Shown: positions 44,757-54,057, counted from the stretch's first letter. The stretch is 64,000 bases of DNA from JAEKNW01 sp963677815 (GCA_963677815.1 OY782499.1:310001-374000); one strand, 5' to 3'. Program-made: numbers and translations. Notes: a model not told the origin generated them from the letters alone.

Positions 44757-47342
44757 TTAATCTTTACATTTTTCAATAAGAGAGTTAATTAAATCTTGTT
44801 GTTTGAGAGGTTTGTAAAGAATATAATAACTTATCCCTGACAAATCATTAACAATTTCTTCCTCAAGGATAAATCTAGTCATAATTACTAAAGAAACTTT
44901 TCTATCTTTCAACTCTCTTCTATTTTCTGCAAGAAAGTCCTTAAAACCAGAATCATAATCTACAAAGAAGATATGGCAATTATCTTTGATGTCTGCAAAT
45001 TTCCTATAGAAGTTATAATTAGGCATTAATTTTAATTTAATATCATACTTCTGAAGTTGTTTACTGATAAACTTCTGGCTACCTAAATCCTCATCTATAA
45101 TACAGATATTTTTCTTTTTTAAGATGCTTAAATGTTTTTGACTTAAGGGATTATGCAAGTCTTTAAAAATACTCATATCGAAATCCAGATAGAAATAGAC
45201 AGTTGTTCCCTGGTTTTTACTTGATGTGAGCCAGATACTTCCCCCCATCTTAGAGATTAAGTTCCGGCAAATAGTTAAACCTAAGCCTATACCAGACTTA
45301 CTAGATTTCAACTTTTTATCTTCAGGATAATTGAATTTATTGAAAGCAATTCGTTGTTCCTCTGCAGTCATACCCTGCCCATTATCTTTAATATAGAATA
45401 TTATTTTACCGTCATTTGGATGAGTACATCCACATTCTATGATACCTTCAGAAGTAAAATTAACTGCATTATCAAGGATTTCTCTAAAGACTAAACAAAA
45501 ATAGTCTTTATCGTTAAAAATTATATCTTTTTTATCAGAAAGGGAGAAGTAATTAACTATCTTGACGTCTTTACCATTTCTATTAGCATTTTTTTGTACT
45601 TTTGCAATAATTTCCCTGATACATTCATTTACTGAGAATTCATGATTATTTACCACTTTAATATTTGAATTCAGTTCTGAATATATTAATATTTTTTCAA
45701 CTAACCTTATGAGTTGCTTAGTATTACTATTAATAATTTCAGAATATTCCTTCTTTTGTAATTCAGATAAAATTTCTGTCTCTATGAGCTTCTGAAATCC
45801 TTGTTTAACGTTTAAAGGGTCTCTAACTTCTCTTATGAAACCATCAATTAAGTTCTTTGCTTCAAAAACCGCTTTTTCAGAATCATTAACCTTCTTATTA
45901 AGTTCTAAAATCATATTTTTAGTTTTAGAATCATCCTCAAAGCGGATGACAGAAAAGTCTTTGCCTTCATAAGAATATCTAAACACATAGATTTTAGCTG
46001 GAAATGTTATATCTTGTAACTCAAAATCTAGGTCTATTAACTTATCTGTTAGATCTTCATTTGATTGAATAATTTCATATAAGTCTGCTGGAAATAAGTC
46101 CGTAATTCTTGTTTGATTTTTTTTGATATTATCCCTGAAATCGGACACCCCTACTTTTTTATTATAGTCAATAATTATTCCATTTTTATTTTCTACAACC
46201 AAGACATAATGATTAGTATTCTCAGATATTAGTTTTAGAATTTCTTGAGCCCTTACTAGCTCTTTATTTAATTTTCTTTTTTTAACAATTTCAAATATCA
46301 ACAGGGATATTAAGATTATAGTAAGCACATAAATGAAATTATTGAAGACTCTAAAAAATATTTCTTTATTTAGTTCATTTTTATTGATTATTAAGGCTTT
46401 ATCTTTATAAGTATCTATATTGATTTTGAACTTTTTAGCAGTTCTATAATTTAAGTAAAGACCAATCTTTTCTGTGTCAGATAGGTCTATTTCAGTTACA
46501 GGCATATTATTTAAGCCAAGCATTATTTTACCAGACATACTTTCAGCAAACTTAGCAAACTCTGCATAATATCCACCAACGACATATTCAGTATTTTTTT
46601 CATAAAATGAATAGATTGGCAAAGATAAATTATTTGTGAGAAATTTTAATTGTTCTTCATATACCATGTGTTCATGAGTAACATCTTGATAAGCAGAGAT
46701 TAATAAAACAACACTATTTTTTTGGGAATAATACTCATATTTTTCAATATCCGAATATTTCATTTGGCTAAAATCCATGAAAAGTACTTTTTCTTTTGTA
46801 GCAAGATCTGATTCAAGGTAGCCTTCTAAATACTTCTTAAGATATTCTCCTTTGTTGCTTTGATCAGTGACGACTAAGAGATATTCAAGTTTTGGATGTA
46901 GGTCATTAATTAAATTAATTTGTTGTTCAAGTGCCTCTTTAATAGGCGATTGATTATAAATATCTAAACTTAAAATTTTTGTATCTGGGAAAATAGTCGA
47001 GGCATAATCCTGGCAAAATTTGATAGCTTTTTGATTATAAGCTAGGATAAGATCGAACTTATTATGAGGTCCATATTTCTGTTGGAAAAAATTAATAAAT
47101 GTTTCTTTATCTCTTTGATAAACGCCAATGTTATCACTCATATATTCCGAGAGAAGTCGAATATCGCTTTTAGCTAATTCTAGTTCTAAAGCTCTAAAAG
47201 TTTCCCGATTTATCTGAAACTCATGCGAACCAGAAAATAGAATTAATACTCTTTTTTCAGTGTTTTTTATTATGCTTTGTGAGAAAAGATTCAGACTAAG
47301 AAACAATACTAGCAAAAAGATAGATTTTTTTTTTGTAATCAT
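44757..47342 (-). CDS. Hybrid sensor kinase with ABC-substrate-binding-like sensor and a His-to-Arg phospho-acceptor site
   Basis: A signal peptide is followed by about 310 periplasmic residues resembling ABC_sub_bind sensors (EKRVLILFSGSHEFQINRET). A membrane span (FIYVLTIILISLLIFEIV) comes next, then a PAS-like region, and a dimerisation helix pair reading IREVRDPLNVKQGFQ. The expected H-E-x-R-T-P is R-E-V-R-D-P, so residue 504 is Arg instead of the phospho-acceptor His. The ATPase domain keeps N (EILDNAVNF), G1 (DNGQGM) and G2 (GIGLGL) boxes. A C-terminal receiver has ICIIDEDLG, FFVDYDSG and YKPL. It could be a pseudokinase or may act only through its receiver. Confidence 0.83.
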   Translation of the reverse strand: MITKKKSIFLLVLFLSLNLFSQSIIKNTEKRVLILFSGSHEFQINRETFRALELELAKSDIRLLSEYMSDNIGVYQRDKETFINFFQQKYGPHNKFDLILAYNQKAIKFCQDYASTIFPDTKILSLDIYNQSPIKEALEQQINLINDLHPKLEYLLVVTDQSNKGEYLKKYLEGYLESDLATKEKVLFMDFSQMKYSDIEKYEYYSQKNSVVLLISAYQDVTHEHMVYEEQLKFLTNNLSLPIYSFYEKNTEYVVGGYYAEFAKFAESMSGKIMLGLNNMPVTEIDLSDTEKIGLYLNYRTAKKFKINIDTYKDKALIINKNELNKEIFFRVFNNFIYVLTIILISLLIFEIVKKRKLNKELVRAQEILKLISENTNHYVLVVENKNGIIIDYNKKVGVSDFRDNIKKNQTRITDLFPADLYEIIQSNEDLTDKLIDLDFELQDITFPAKIYVFRYSYEGKDFSVIRFEDDSKTKNMILELNKKVNDSEKAVFEAKNLIDGFIREVRDPLNVKQGFQKLIETEILSELQKKEYSEIINSNTKQLIRLVEKILIYSELNSNIKVVNNHEFSVNECIREIIAKVQKNANRNGKDVKIVNYFSLSDKKDIIFNDKDYFCLVFREILDNAVNFTSEGIIECGCTHPNDGKIIFYIKDNGQGMTAEEQRIAFNKFNYPEDKKLKSSKSGIGLGLTICRNLISKMGGSIWLTSSKNQGTTVYFYLDFDMSIFKDLHNPLSQKHLSILKKKNICIIDEDLGSQKFISKQLQKYDIKLKLMPNYNFYRKFADIKDNCHIFFVDYDSGFKDFLAENRRELKDRKVSLVIMTRFILEEEIVNDLSGISYYILYKPLKQQDLINSLIEKCKD

Positions 47343-47432
47343 GTTATCCTCATTATTCTATTTATAATATTTATGTTTTTTTTGTAAAGAAATTTCTTGA
47401 GAATCTTATTTTTGTTAATTTTAAACTTTTCG

Positions 47433-47462
47433 TTGACACAAAAATCTAATTTTTAAAATATA
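47433..47462 (+). promoter_or_regulatory. serA: Possible sigma-70 promoter of serA
   Basis: TTGACA at 47433 is followed, 15 to 18 bases later, by an AT-rich TAAAATATAT that could serve as the -10 box. It lies about 40 bp before the serA start. Assigned by eye only. Confidence 0.4.
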
Positions 47463-47500
47463 TAGCTATCTAAAATAAATAAAATAATAGGAGTACAACA

Positions 47501-48427
47501 ATGTCAGTTAAAGTATTAGTTGCTACAGAAAAACCTTTTGCTCCAGCAGCAGTTAAAGGTATCCAAGAAGTATGTAAAGAAGCAGGTTACGAGTGTATTT
47601 TGCTAGAAAAATATGCAGATCAGTCTGATTTTGTAGATGCTGTTAAAGATGTCGATGCAGTGATTATCCGTAGCGATAAAGCTACCAAAGAAGTTATTGA
47701 TAATGGAGATAACTTAAAAATTATTGTTAGAGCAGGAGCTGGTTACGATAATATCGACCTTGAAGCTGCTACTGCTAAAGGCGTAGTTGCTATGAATACA
47801 CCTGGCCAAAACTCAAACGCTGTTGCTGAGTTAGCCTTTGGTATGATGCTTTATAGTGCAAGAAACTTCTTCACACCAAAAGCTGGTACAGAATTAAGAG
47901 AAAAGACTATTGGTATCCATGCTTATGGTAATGTAGGTCGTTATGTTGCTAAAATTGCTCAAGGTTTTGGCATGACTGTTAAAGCCTTTGACCCATTCAT
48001 TTGCTCTTGCAAAATGGAAGAAGATGGCGTTATACCTGTAGCTTCTGTTGAAGAACTCTACTCAACTTGCGATTATATCTCTCTTCACATACCAGCTAAT
48101 GATAAAACTAAAAACTCAATAAATGCTTCTTTATTTAATATCATGAAAGATAATGCCGTTTTAGTAAATACTGCTCGTAAAGAAGTTATCAATGAAGAAG
48201 ATTTAAAGAAAGCTCTAGCAGATAAAGCTAATTTCAGATATCTTACAGATATCGCTCCTGTATGTGATGCTGAATTAAAAGCAGACTTCCCTGATAAATA
48301 TTATGCAACTCCTAAGAAAATGGGAGCTCAAACTGGTGAAGCTAATGTTAATGCAGGCCTTGCTGCAATCAAACAAATTGTTGCCTTCTTAAAAGATGGT
48401 GATAATACTTTCCAAGTTAATAAATAA
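47501..48427 (+). CDS. serA: D-3-phosphoglycerate dehydrogenase, short type III form
   Basis: First step of serine synthesis. The Rossmann motif is GIHAYGNVGRYVAKIAQGFG (near residues 143-162). The catalytic Arg is in NTARKEVINEEDL and the Glu/Asp region is near LTDIAPVCDAE. The position of the usual catalytic His (TPHxGA) reads TPKKMGA, with Lys272 or Lys273 instead. That substitution, the 308-residue length and the absence of an ACT domain match the type III enzymes described from Entamoeba and Bacteroidales. It is single, with its own terminator. Confidence 0.85.
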   Translation: MSVKVLVATEKPFAPAAVKGIQEVCKEAGYECILLEKYADQSDFVDAVKDVDAVIIRSDKATKEVIDNGDNLKIIVRAGAGYDNIDLEAATAKGVVAMNTPGQNSNAVAELAFGMMLYSARNFFTPKAGTELREKTIGIHAYGNVGRYVAKIAQGFGMTVKAFDPFICSCKMEEDGVIPVASVEELYSTCDYISLHIPANDKTKNSINASLFNIMKDNAVLVNTARKEVINEEDLKKALADKANFRYLTDIAPVCDAELKADFPDKYYATPKKMGAQTGEANVNAGLAAIKQIVAFLKDGDNTFQVNK

Positions 48428-48446
48428 TCATAAAGATATTTAAATG

Positions 48447-48477
48447 AAAGGAACTTCTTCGGGAGTTCCTTTTTTTT
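48447..48477 (+). terminator. Terminator of serA
   Basis: A 9-bp stem (AAAGGAACT / AGTTCCTTT) with an 8-nt loop and a T run, 20 bp after the stop. Confidence 0.88.
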
Positions 48478-48505
48478 ATCTAAATTTTCACAAGGCTGAG
48501 TAAGC

Positions 48506-48565
48506 ACTATGAACTGAGACCATCTCTCTGGTCTCAGGTGGAAGTAAGGATACTTCCACTCCATA
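48506..48565. repeat. Double-hairpin repeat (ACTCCATA family), copy 2
   Basis: CTGAGACC..GGTCTCAG and GTGGAAGTAAGGATACTTCC plus AC form two hairpins ending in TCCATA. Compared with copy 1, several stem bases change together on both sides. Confidence 0.75.
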
Positions 48566-48602
48566 TATATCCCTCTTTCAGCTCTATAACTGGGATTATG
48601 GG

Positions 48603-48684
48603 TCTATGGACTGGAGGTATCTTGCTTCCAGATTAAACAGGCTTTCAGAGCCTGTTGTGGATGCAAGATGCATCCACTCCATAC
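48603..48684. repeat. Hairpin repeat (ACTCCATA family), copy 3 with three stems
   Basis: CTGGAGGTATCTTGCTTCCA plus G, AACAGGC..GCCTGTT and GTGGATGCAAGATGCATCCA plus C fold one after the other and end in ACTCCATA. Confidence 0.75.
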
Positions 48685-48749
48685 AACCCTTGCTCCATCT
48701 GAAAATCTCATTTTCATTTTTACACAGTCTGGAAACATCCCCTTTCAGC

Positions 48750-48880
48750 TTCGGGAAGGATGCCCGAGTTCCCAGTTAGAGGGGTGGTCGTGTAGACCGG
48801 GGAGAGTATTTTAACACGTAGTTCGGGCAGGATGCCCGAGTTCCCAGTTAGAGGGGGCGTGTAGACCGGGGAGAGTATTT
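48750..48880. repeat. Direct repeat, two units of about 60 bp at a 72-bp spacing
   Basis: Units begin at 48750 (TTCGGGAAGGATGCCCGAG) and 48822 (TTCGGGCAGGATGCCCGAG). Each is followed by TTCCCAGTTAGAGGGG and TGTAGACCGGGGAGAGTATT. The hairpin CGGGCAGGATGCCCG resembles the units at 12589-12783. The second copy of the core ends at 48880, and local G+C is higher than in neighbouring DNA. Confidence 0.88.
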
Positions 48881-48974
48881 GTCGGACGGTGGATATTTTC
48901 TCCGCCATCTTCTCTATTTTCTTTGTCACCTGCCTAACCACAAGCTGGAATCCCGCGACCCAAATCAATCCCCT

Positions 48975-50057
48975 TTAATAAAGATAAATATACTTATTCC
49001 CTGCTTGAGCTTGAATAACCCCTTTTAATTCTAAATTCATTAGCAGAGATGATAGTTTTGACATTGCTAACTTTGTATTAATGATAATTTCATCATAATA
49101 AACAGATCTATTTTCACTTTTTATATAATCATAGACTACTTTTTCATCTTGTGATAACTCAGGAAATATTGTTAGTTGTTCTACATAGTTAGTATTAATA
49201 AAAGATGCTAGAATATCTTCAGCTTCTGTAACCATACAAGCCCCATTTTTGATAAGATAGTTGGGTCCTTCTGAAAGAATATTATTTATCTGCCCTGGGA
49301 CTGCGAAAAGTTCCTTATTTTGGTCTATAGCATATTTTGCAGTGAGCATTGCCCCACTGTTCTTTTTACCTTGAATAACCAAAGTTCCCATAGAAAGAGC
49401 TGCAATAATTCTATTTCTTTGAGGGAAATAATAACGTTCAGCTGGCATCCCAGGAACATACTCTGAAAGTATAGCACCCTTTTCAATTATTCTTTCTGCT
49501 AAAGCCCTGTTCTCAGGTGGGTAAATCTGGTCACAGCCTGTTGCCATTACGGCGATTGTTATCCCAGATCCAGCAAGGCAAGCCTTATGGGCTATTGTAT
49601 CAACTCCGTAAGCTAAACCTGAGACAATAATCATTCCCTTAGCAGTTAATTCTCTAGCAAGTTGATTTGTTATATACTTTCCATAAGCATCTGCCCTTCT
49701 TGTACCTACTATGGCGAGAGTATTATTCCAAGAAGCTTGAGGAAGCTGTCCTCGATAGAATATTATCAGAGGAGGGGAAAAAATATTCTTAAGTGCTTGA
49801 GGATAACCATCATCTAAACAAGTATAATACTTAATATCAAACTTCTCTATTAACTTGCAAATCTCGTGAAAATTATCTACTGCTTTATTTTCCTTAATTT
49901 TATTTAGAAGCTTTTTGGGGAAGTCTGGAATCTCCAAATCCTGCCCCATAAAGTTCTCAGGCTCACCAAATTTATCTAAAAGTATCTTGCTATAAACACG
50001 TCCTATCCCCTCTGTTTGTCGAAACCTTAACCAAAACTCCAGATGCCGAAAATCCAT
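48975..50057 (-). CDS. dprA: DNA-processing protein DprA
   Basis: Loads RecA on incoming single-stranded DNA during transformation. The Rossmann-like core shows IVGTRRADAYGKYIT, IIVSGLAYGVDTIAHKACL, ITIAVMATGCDQIYPPENRAL, FPQRNRIIAALSMGTLVIQG and AVPGQINNILSEGPNYLI. A SAM-like N-terminal domain and a C-terminal winged helix (about the last 65 residues) complete the 360-residue protein. It follows obg by 3 bp. Confidence 0.95.
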   Translation of the reverse strand: MDFRHLEFWLRFRQTEGIGRVYSKILLDKFGEPENFMGQDLEIPDFPKKLLNKIKENKAVDNFHEICKLIEKFDIKYYTCLDDGYPQALKNIFSPPLIIFYRGQLPQASWNNTLAIVGTRRADAYGKYITNQLARELTAKGMIIVSGLAYGVDTIAHKACLAGSGITIAVMATGCDQIYPPENRALAERIIEKGAILSEYVPGMPAERYYFPQRNRIIAALSMGTLVIQGKKNSGAMLTAKYAIDQNKELFAVPGQINNILSEGPNYLIKNGACMVTEAEDILASFINTNYVEQLTIFPELSQDEKVVYDYIKSENRSVYYDEIIINTKLAMSKLSSLLMNLELKGVIQAQAGNKYIYLY

Positions 50058-50060
50058 AAT

Positions 50061-51080
50061 CTATAAATCATCCTCTCTTTTAATAATATTTAATAATTTT
50101 CTTTTCAATTTGTCTAGATTTTTTGTAGATACTGATGAGATTGCCATGACATCTTCATCCAACTTCCTAGAAAATTCATTCTTTAATTTTTCAATCTTTT
50201 CTTCTACATCCTCACTTGTAAGAGTATCTAACTTACTTAAGGCTATCAAGTGTGGTTTTTTATCCATTAATGGGTCATGATTTATTAATTCATTTCTTAA
50301 CACTTGGTATTGAGCAAATGGGTCTTCATCATTAATATCAATTAAGAAAAGCAATACTTTTGTTCTTTGAATATGTTTTAAGAATTGGATTCCTAATCCT
50401 TTCCCTTGAGCTGCACCTTCAATTAAGCCTGGAATGTCAGCCATAACAAAAGATTCATAACCCTCAAGTTTTACTACACCAAGTGAAGGTTCTAAGGTCG
50501 TAAATTCATAATTTGCAATCTTAGGACGAGCTGCTGAAATTGAGCTTAACAAGGTTGACTTACCTGCATTAGGAAATCCAACTAGACCAACATCAGCCAT
50601 TAACCTTAATTCTAATTCTATTTTCTTCACTTCACCAGCTTTACCAGGTGTCGAGTATCTTGGAGCTTGATTAACTGAATTTGCATAAGAAGCATTACCT
50701 CTTCCTCCAGCTCCACCTCTTGCAACTATAAGTTGCTGTCCAACTTCTGTAATATCGCCAAGAGGAATTACATTTTCGGGGTCTGTGATATCTTTAATCA
50801 CAGTACCCAGAGGAACTTTTATTATATAATCTTCTCCGGTAGCTCCAGTCATGTTACTTCCACCACCATTCACACCATTTTTGGCCTTAAATAACTTATT
50901 GAATCTGAAATTTATCAGAGTATTTACATTGACTTCACCCTCAAAAATTACATTACCACCATGACCACCATTCCCACCATCTGGACCACCCTTAGGTACG
51001 AATTTTTCTCTTCTAAAGCTTAAACAACCATTTCCGCCCTTACCAGCACTTACTTCTATTCTCGCAAAATCTATAAACAT
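50061..51080 (-). CDS. obg: GTPase Obg/CgtA
   Basis: Ribosome-associated essential GTPase. The glycine-rich Obg fold is at the N-terminus (SAGKGGNGCLSFRREKFVPK, GGPDGGNGGHGGNVIF). The G domain has GFPNAGKSTLLSSISAARPK, DIPGLIEGAAQGKGLGIQFL and ALSKLD. At 339 residues it lacks the variable C-terminal OCT domain, which is common. First gene of the obg-dprA operon. Confidence 0.97.
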   Translation of the reverse strand: MFIDFARIEVSAGKGGNGCLSFRREKFVPKGGPDGGNGGHGGNVIFEGEVNVNTLINFRFNKLFKAKNGVNGGGSNMTGATGEDYIIKVPLGTVIKDITDPENVIPLGDITEVGQQLIVARGGAGGRGNASYANSVNQAPRYSTPGKAGEVKKIELELRLMADVGLVGFPNAGKSTLLSSISAARPKIANYEFTTLEPSLGVVKLEGYESFVMADIPGLIEGAAQGKGLGIQFLKHIQRTKVLLFLIDINDEDPFAQYQVLRNELINHDPLMDKKPHLIALSKLDTLTSEDVEEKIEKLKNEFSRKLDEDVMAISSVSTKNLDKLKRKLLNIIKREDDL

Positions 51081-51165
51081 ATTTCCTCATTATTATCGTT
51101 TTAAGTAATTATTTTCTAGCAGTTACACTTTATTATTTTAGGTGTATGAGTCAAGTATATTATAG

Positions 51166-51223
51166 CTTGATTGTTACTTTCTCTTTAGAAATCCAATGAA
51201 CTATTGAGTAAGTAACAATCAAG
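51166..51223. repeat. Palindromic repeat, TTGATTGTTACT family, copy 3
   Basis: CTTGATTGTTACTT (51166-51179) is perfectly inverted as AAGTAACAATCAAG (51210-51223) around a 30-base centre containing ATCCAATGAA, which also occurs in copy 1. Confidence 0.85.
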
Positions 51224-51235
51224 AATCTGCAATCT

Positions 51236-51266
51236 TAAAGAAAGTCTATCGCATTATTTGGGTTAA
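51236..51266. repeat. Solo end of the AATGCAGTAGA MITE family
   Basis: TCGCATTATTTGGGTTA is the complement of the family end TAACCCAAATAATGCGA. It lies 13 bp from a palindromic repeat, as at 34248-34384. Confidence 0.55.
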
Positions 51267-51512
51267 ATCCTTGACTAATTATTATGTAATTATAAGTTAA
51301 TCAATAGAATAAACTAGTAAGAAACTTTATCTTCTCTTTTATTATCTTTAACACATAGCAAAATAGAAACAAGCTAAGCAAAAAAAAATAAGAAAAATCT
51401 TTACAGTTTTGAAATATTTTCAGTTAATGCTAAATTAGAAATAATAAAGATTTTTTATTTGCAATAATTATAAATCTCAGGAAAGCTAAGTGATAAATTT
51501 TAAAGGAGACCT

Positions 51513-53234
51513 ATGGATAATGTATGGGAAATTGGGACTGAGTTAACCCTAAAAGAAAAGAAAATTAGAAACAAAATAGCCACTTCTTTAAAATGTCCAA
51601 GAACAATAGCAACTCTCTTGATTAAAAAGGGACTAAACACTCCAGAAGATATAGAGACTTTTCTTAGCCCTACTCTTGACCAACTACATGACCCATTCCT
51701 TTTTAAAGATATGGATAAGGCTGTAAGTAGAATCATAGATGCTATAAATAGTAACCAAAAAATCACCATTTATGGAGACTATGATGTGGATGGCACAACC
51801 TCTACTGCTATACTCTTATTAGGTTTAACTAAATTAGGTGCTATAATTGATTATTATATCCCACATAGAATGATAGATGGTTATGGACTTTCAATCTCAG
51901 GTTTGGACCAAATAAAGGAAAATGGAACAAAGCTAATAATCTCTGTTGATTGTGGTATAAATGCTATTGAAGAAGTTGAACAAATCCATGATTATGGAAT
52001 GGAAATAGTTATCACAGATCATCACAATCCAAAAGAAAAAATTCCTAACGCTTTGGCAGTTATCAACCCCAAAGTGGAAGATTCTGGCTATCCATTTAAA
52101 AAACTAGCTGGAGTTGGAGTAGCTTACAAGCTTCTGATAGCAATTTATATGAGATTAGGAATTGCTACAGAAGAGAATATTAGCAAATATTTAGACTTAG
52201 TAGCTTTAGGAACAATAGCTGACATAGTTCCCTTAGAAGGTGAGAATCGTGTATTATCAGCTTTAGGGCTTAATCATTTAATTAAGAAGAATAATTTGGG
52301 ACTTAAGGCCTTAGTAGAGTTTTCAAATCTCAATCAAAAAACTTTGAATTCATCAGATATTGTTTTCGGCCTTGCCCCTAGAATTAACGCTGCCGGGAGA
52401 ATGGGATCTGCAGATGTAGCAGTCGAACTCTTAGTGTCTAATAATGAACAAGAATCTAAAGAATTAGCTGAAAATATTGAACATCAAAATTCACTTCGTC
52501 AAAGGGAAGACCAAAAGACTTATAAAGAGGCAATTGAAATTATCGAAAAGAAATATAAGAGCTTAGATGATACTGTATTAATCATGCTATCCTCAGATTC
52601 ATGGCATCAAGGTGTTATTGGTATAGTTGCTTCCAAACTAGTTGAGCAATACAATCGGCCAGTGATAATGATATCAGTCAAGGATGGAATTGGTTCAGGT
52701 TCAGGTCGGTCAATTCCTCAGTTAGATTTATTCCAAGCTCTGACTGATAATGATGAAGATTTAATTAGCTTTGGTGGTCATAAATATGCTGTGGGAATGA
52801 CTCTTTATCAAGAATATATTGATTTGTTTGAGAATAAATTATCAGACTATTTAAAAAAAATGTCTTACTCACACTCAATCCAAAATACCATTTCTATTGA
52901 TACTCATCTTGAACTCTATGATATAAACAAGAATTTCTTAGCTTGGATTGAAAAGTTTTCTCCATTTGGTTCTGGCAATAGAAGACCAGTATTTTATACT
53001 GAAAAAGTTAATGTTTCTACTTATCCCTATATTGTTGGTCGTAATCACTTGAAGTTGAAAGTAATCAAAGATGGTGTTGAACTTGATTTAATAGGATATA
53101 ATTTGGGAGATTACTTACCTTTACTAAAGAAAAATTCTTCCTTAGACATCGCCTATTCGGTTGAGATAAACACCTTCTTTAAAAAAATGACTATCCAAGG
53201 CAAACTCCTTGACCTCAAAGTAAATAAGCATTAG
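51513..53234 (+). CDS. recJ: Single-strand-specific 5'-3' exonuclease RecJ
   Basis: DHH phosphoesterase of recombination repair. Motifs in order: YGDYDVDGTTSTAIL, ISVDCGINAIEE, ITDHHNPKEKIPNA, VALGTIADIVPLEGENR, GLAPRINAAGRMGSADVA, WHQGVIGIVASKLVEQ, SGSGRSIPQLDL and SFGGHKYAVGMTL (DHHA1). AAGGAGA precedes the ATG. The 573-residue length is normal. The lipoprotein gene starts 4 bp later. Confidence 0.96.
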   Translation: MDNVWEIGTELTLKEKKIRNKIATSLKCPRTIATLLIKKGLNTPEDIETFLSPTLDQLHDPFLFKDMDKAVSRIIDAINSNQKITIYGDYDVDGTTSTAILLLGLTKLGAIIDYYIPHRMIDGYGLSISGLDQIKENGTKLIISVDCGINAIEEVEQIHDYGMEIVITDHHNPKEKIPNALAVINPKVEDSGYPFKKLAGVGVAYKLLIAIYMRLGIATEENISKYLDLVALGTIADIVPLEGENRVLSALGLNHLIKKNNLGLKALVEFSNLNQKTLNSSDIVFGLAPRINAAGRMGSADVAVELLVSNNEQESKELAENIEHQNSLRQREDQKTYKEAIEIIEKKYKSLDDTVLIMLSSDSWHQGVIGIVASKLVEQYNRPVIMISVKDGIGSGSGRSIPQLDLFQALTDNDEDLISFGGHKYAVGMTLYQEYIDLFENKLSDYLKKMSYSHSIQNTISIDTHLELYDINKNFLAWIEKFSPFGSGNRRPVFYTEKVNVSTYPYIVGRNHLKLKVIKDGVELDLIGYNLGDYLPLLKKNSSLDIAYSVEINTFFKKMTIQGKLLDLKVNKH

Positions 53235-53238
53235 TTTT

Positions 53239-54057
53239 ATGATAAAAAAATTACTTTTTCTTATCTTTGCCTTATTTCTTTTACTAATAGCTTGTTCCCA
53301 AGATAAGCTTATTAATGCAGAAATAATTAAAATTGATAAAGAAGGAAGCCTAAATTTAAATTATCAAATTAAAGATGTTGCTTATTCTCCAAGAAATAAA
53401 GTAATTTATGTTGCAGAGGAATACAAAGATTTCATCTGGATTTATAAAGATTTTAACTTTCAGAATAAAATTGGTGGCAAAGGAAATGATAATCTGAATT
53501 TTCAATTACTATCTGATATAGAAGTGTCTGAAAATGGTAATCTTCTAGCTTTAGATAACCTTCAAAGACAGATTTCAATTTTTGATAAAGATGGTATTTA
53601 CAGGTCATCTTTAAGTTTAAATGCAAATACTAACCCCACTAAATTTACCCTTGCTAGCGATGATTTAATTTATTTTTATGACCGAGACCAACAAGAAGTT
53701 GTCCTTTGGAATTTGTTAACAAATCAAGAATTTATTCGTTTTGGTAAATTCGATATTACCCTTCCTCAGGCAATAAGATTCATAGGTGATTTTTTGGTAG
53801 TTACTAATGAAGATTATCAAACTGATCTTTATTCTTCATTAGGAAATTTTGTAGCAAATTATCAACAAGCTACAGTTAGAGATAAGTTTCAGAACACCAT
53901 AACAGTTCATAATAATTTTATTTTTATTAACGGTCAGGCTATGAGTCCACTTATGCTTCAAAATCCTGCTAAAGGGATACTCCTCAAGGAGAATAAACTG
54001 CTAGTATATAGCCAAGATGAAGTCATAATATATAATCTTAAATATAATCTTAACTAA
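53239..54057 (+). CDS. Lipoprotein with NHL/6-bladed propeller-like repeats
   Basis: Lipobox LIACS with Cys19. The mature part has repeated blocks such as IKDVAYSPRNKVIYVAEEYK, FQLLSDIEVSENGNLLALDN and ISIFDKDGIYRSSL, which look like NHL-type propeller blades. It is placed between recJ and lnt, the latter being the enzyme that completes lipoprotein acylation. Function unknown; probably a periplasmic or outer-membrane scaffold. Confidence 0.75.
   Translation: MIKKLLFLIFALFLLLIACSQDKLINAEIIKIDKEGSLNLNYQIKDVAYSPRNKVIYVAEEYKDFIWIYKDFNFQNKIGGKGNDNLNFQLLSDIEVSENGNLLALDNLQRQISIFDKDGIYRSSLSLNANTNPTKFTLASDDLIYFYDRDQQEVVLWNLLTNQEFIRFGKFDITLPQAIRFIGDFLVVTNEDYQTDLYSSLGNFVANYQQATVRDKFQNTITVHNNFIFINGQAMSPLMLQNPAKGILLKENKLLVYSQDEVIIYNLKYNLN

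Larger units (their letters stand above)
48428..48974. other. 547-bp intergenic region of hairpin repeats
   Basis: Beyond the serA terminator the gap contains two copies of the ACTCCATA double-hairpin repeat and a 71-bp direct repeat. An open frame on the minus strand at 48720-48968 is only a translation of that repeat. No gene is supported. Confidence 0.7.
51081..51512. other. 432-bp intergenic region between divergent obg and recJ
   Basis: Contains one palindromic TTGATTGTTACT-family repeat, one solo MITE-family end, and about 240 bp of very AT-rich sequence before recJ that must include the recJ promoter. No gene is visible. Confidence 0.6.

Noticed and set aside
48720..48968. Open frame of 82 residues on the minus strand
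   Set aside because: It is a translation of the 71-bp direct repeat (its protein is internally repeated) in a repeat-rich gap, with no start signal or family resemblance.
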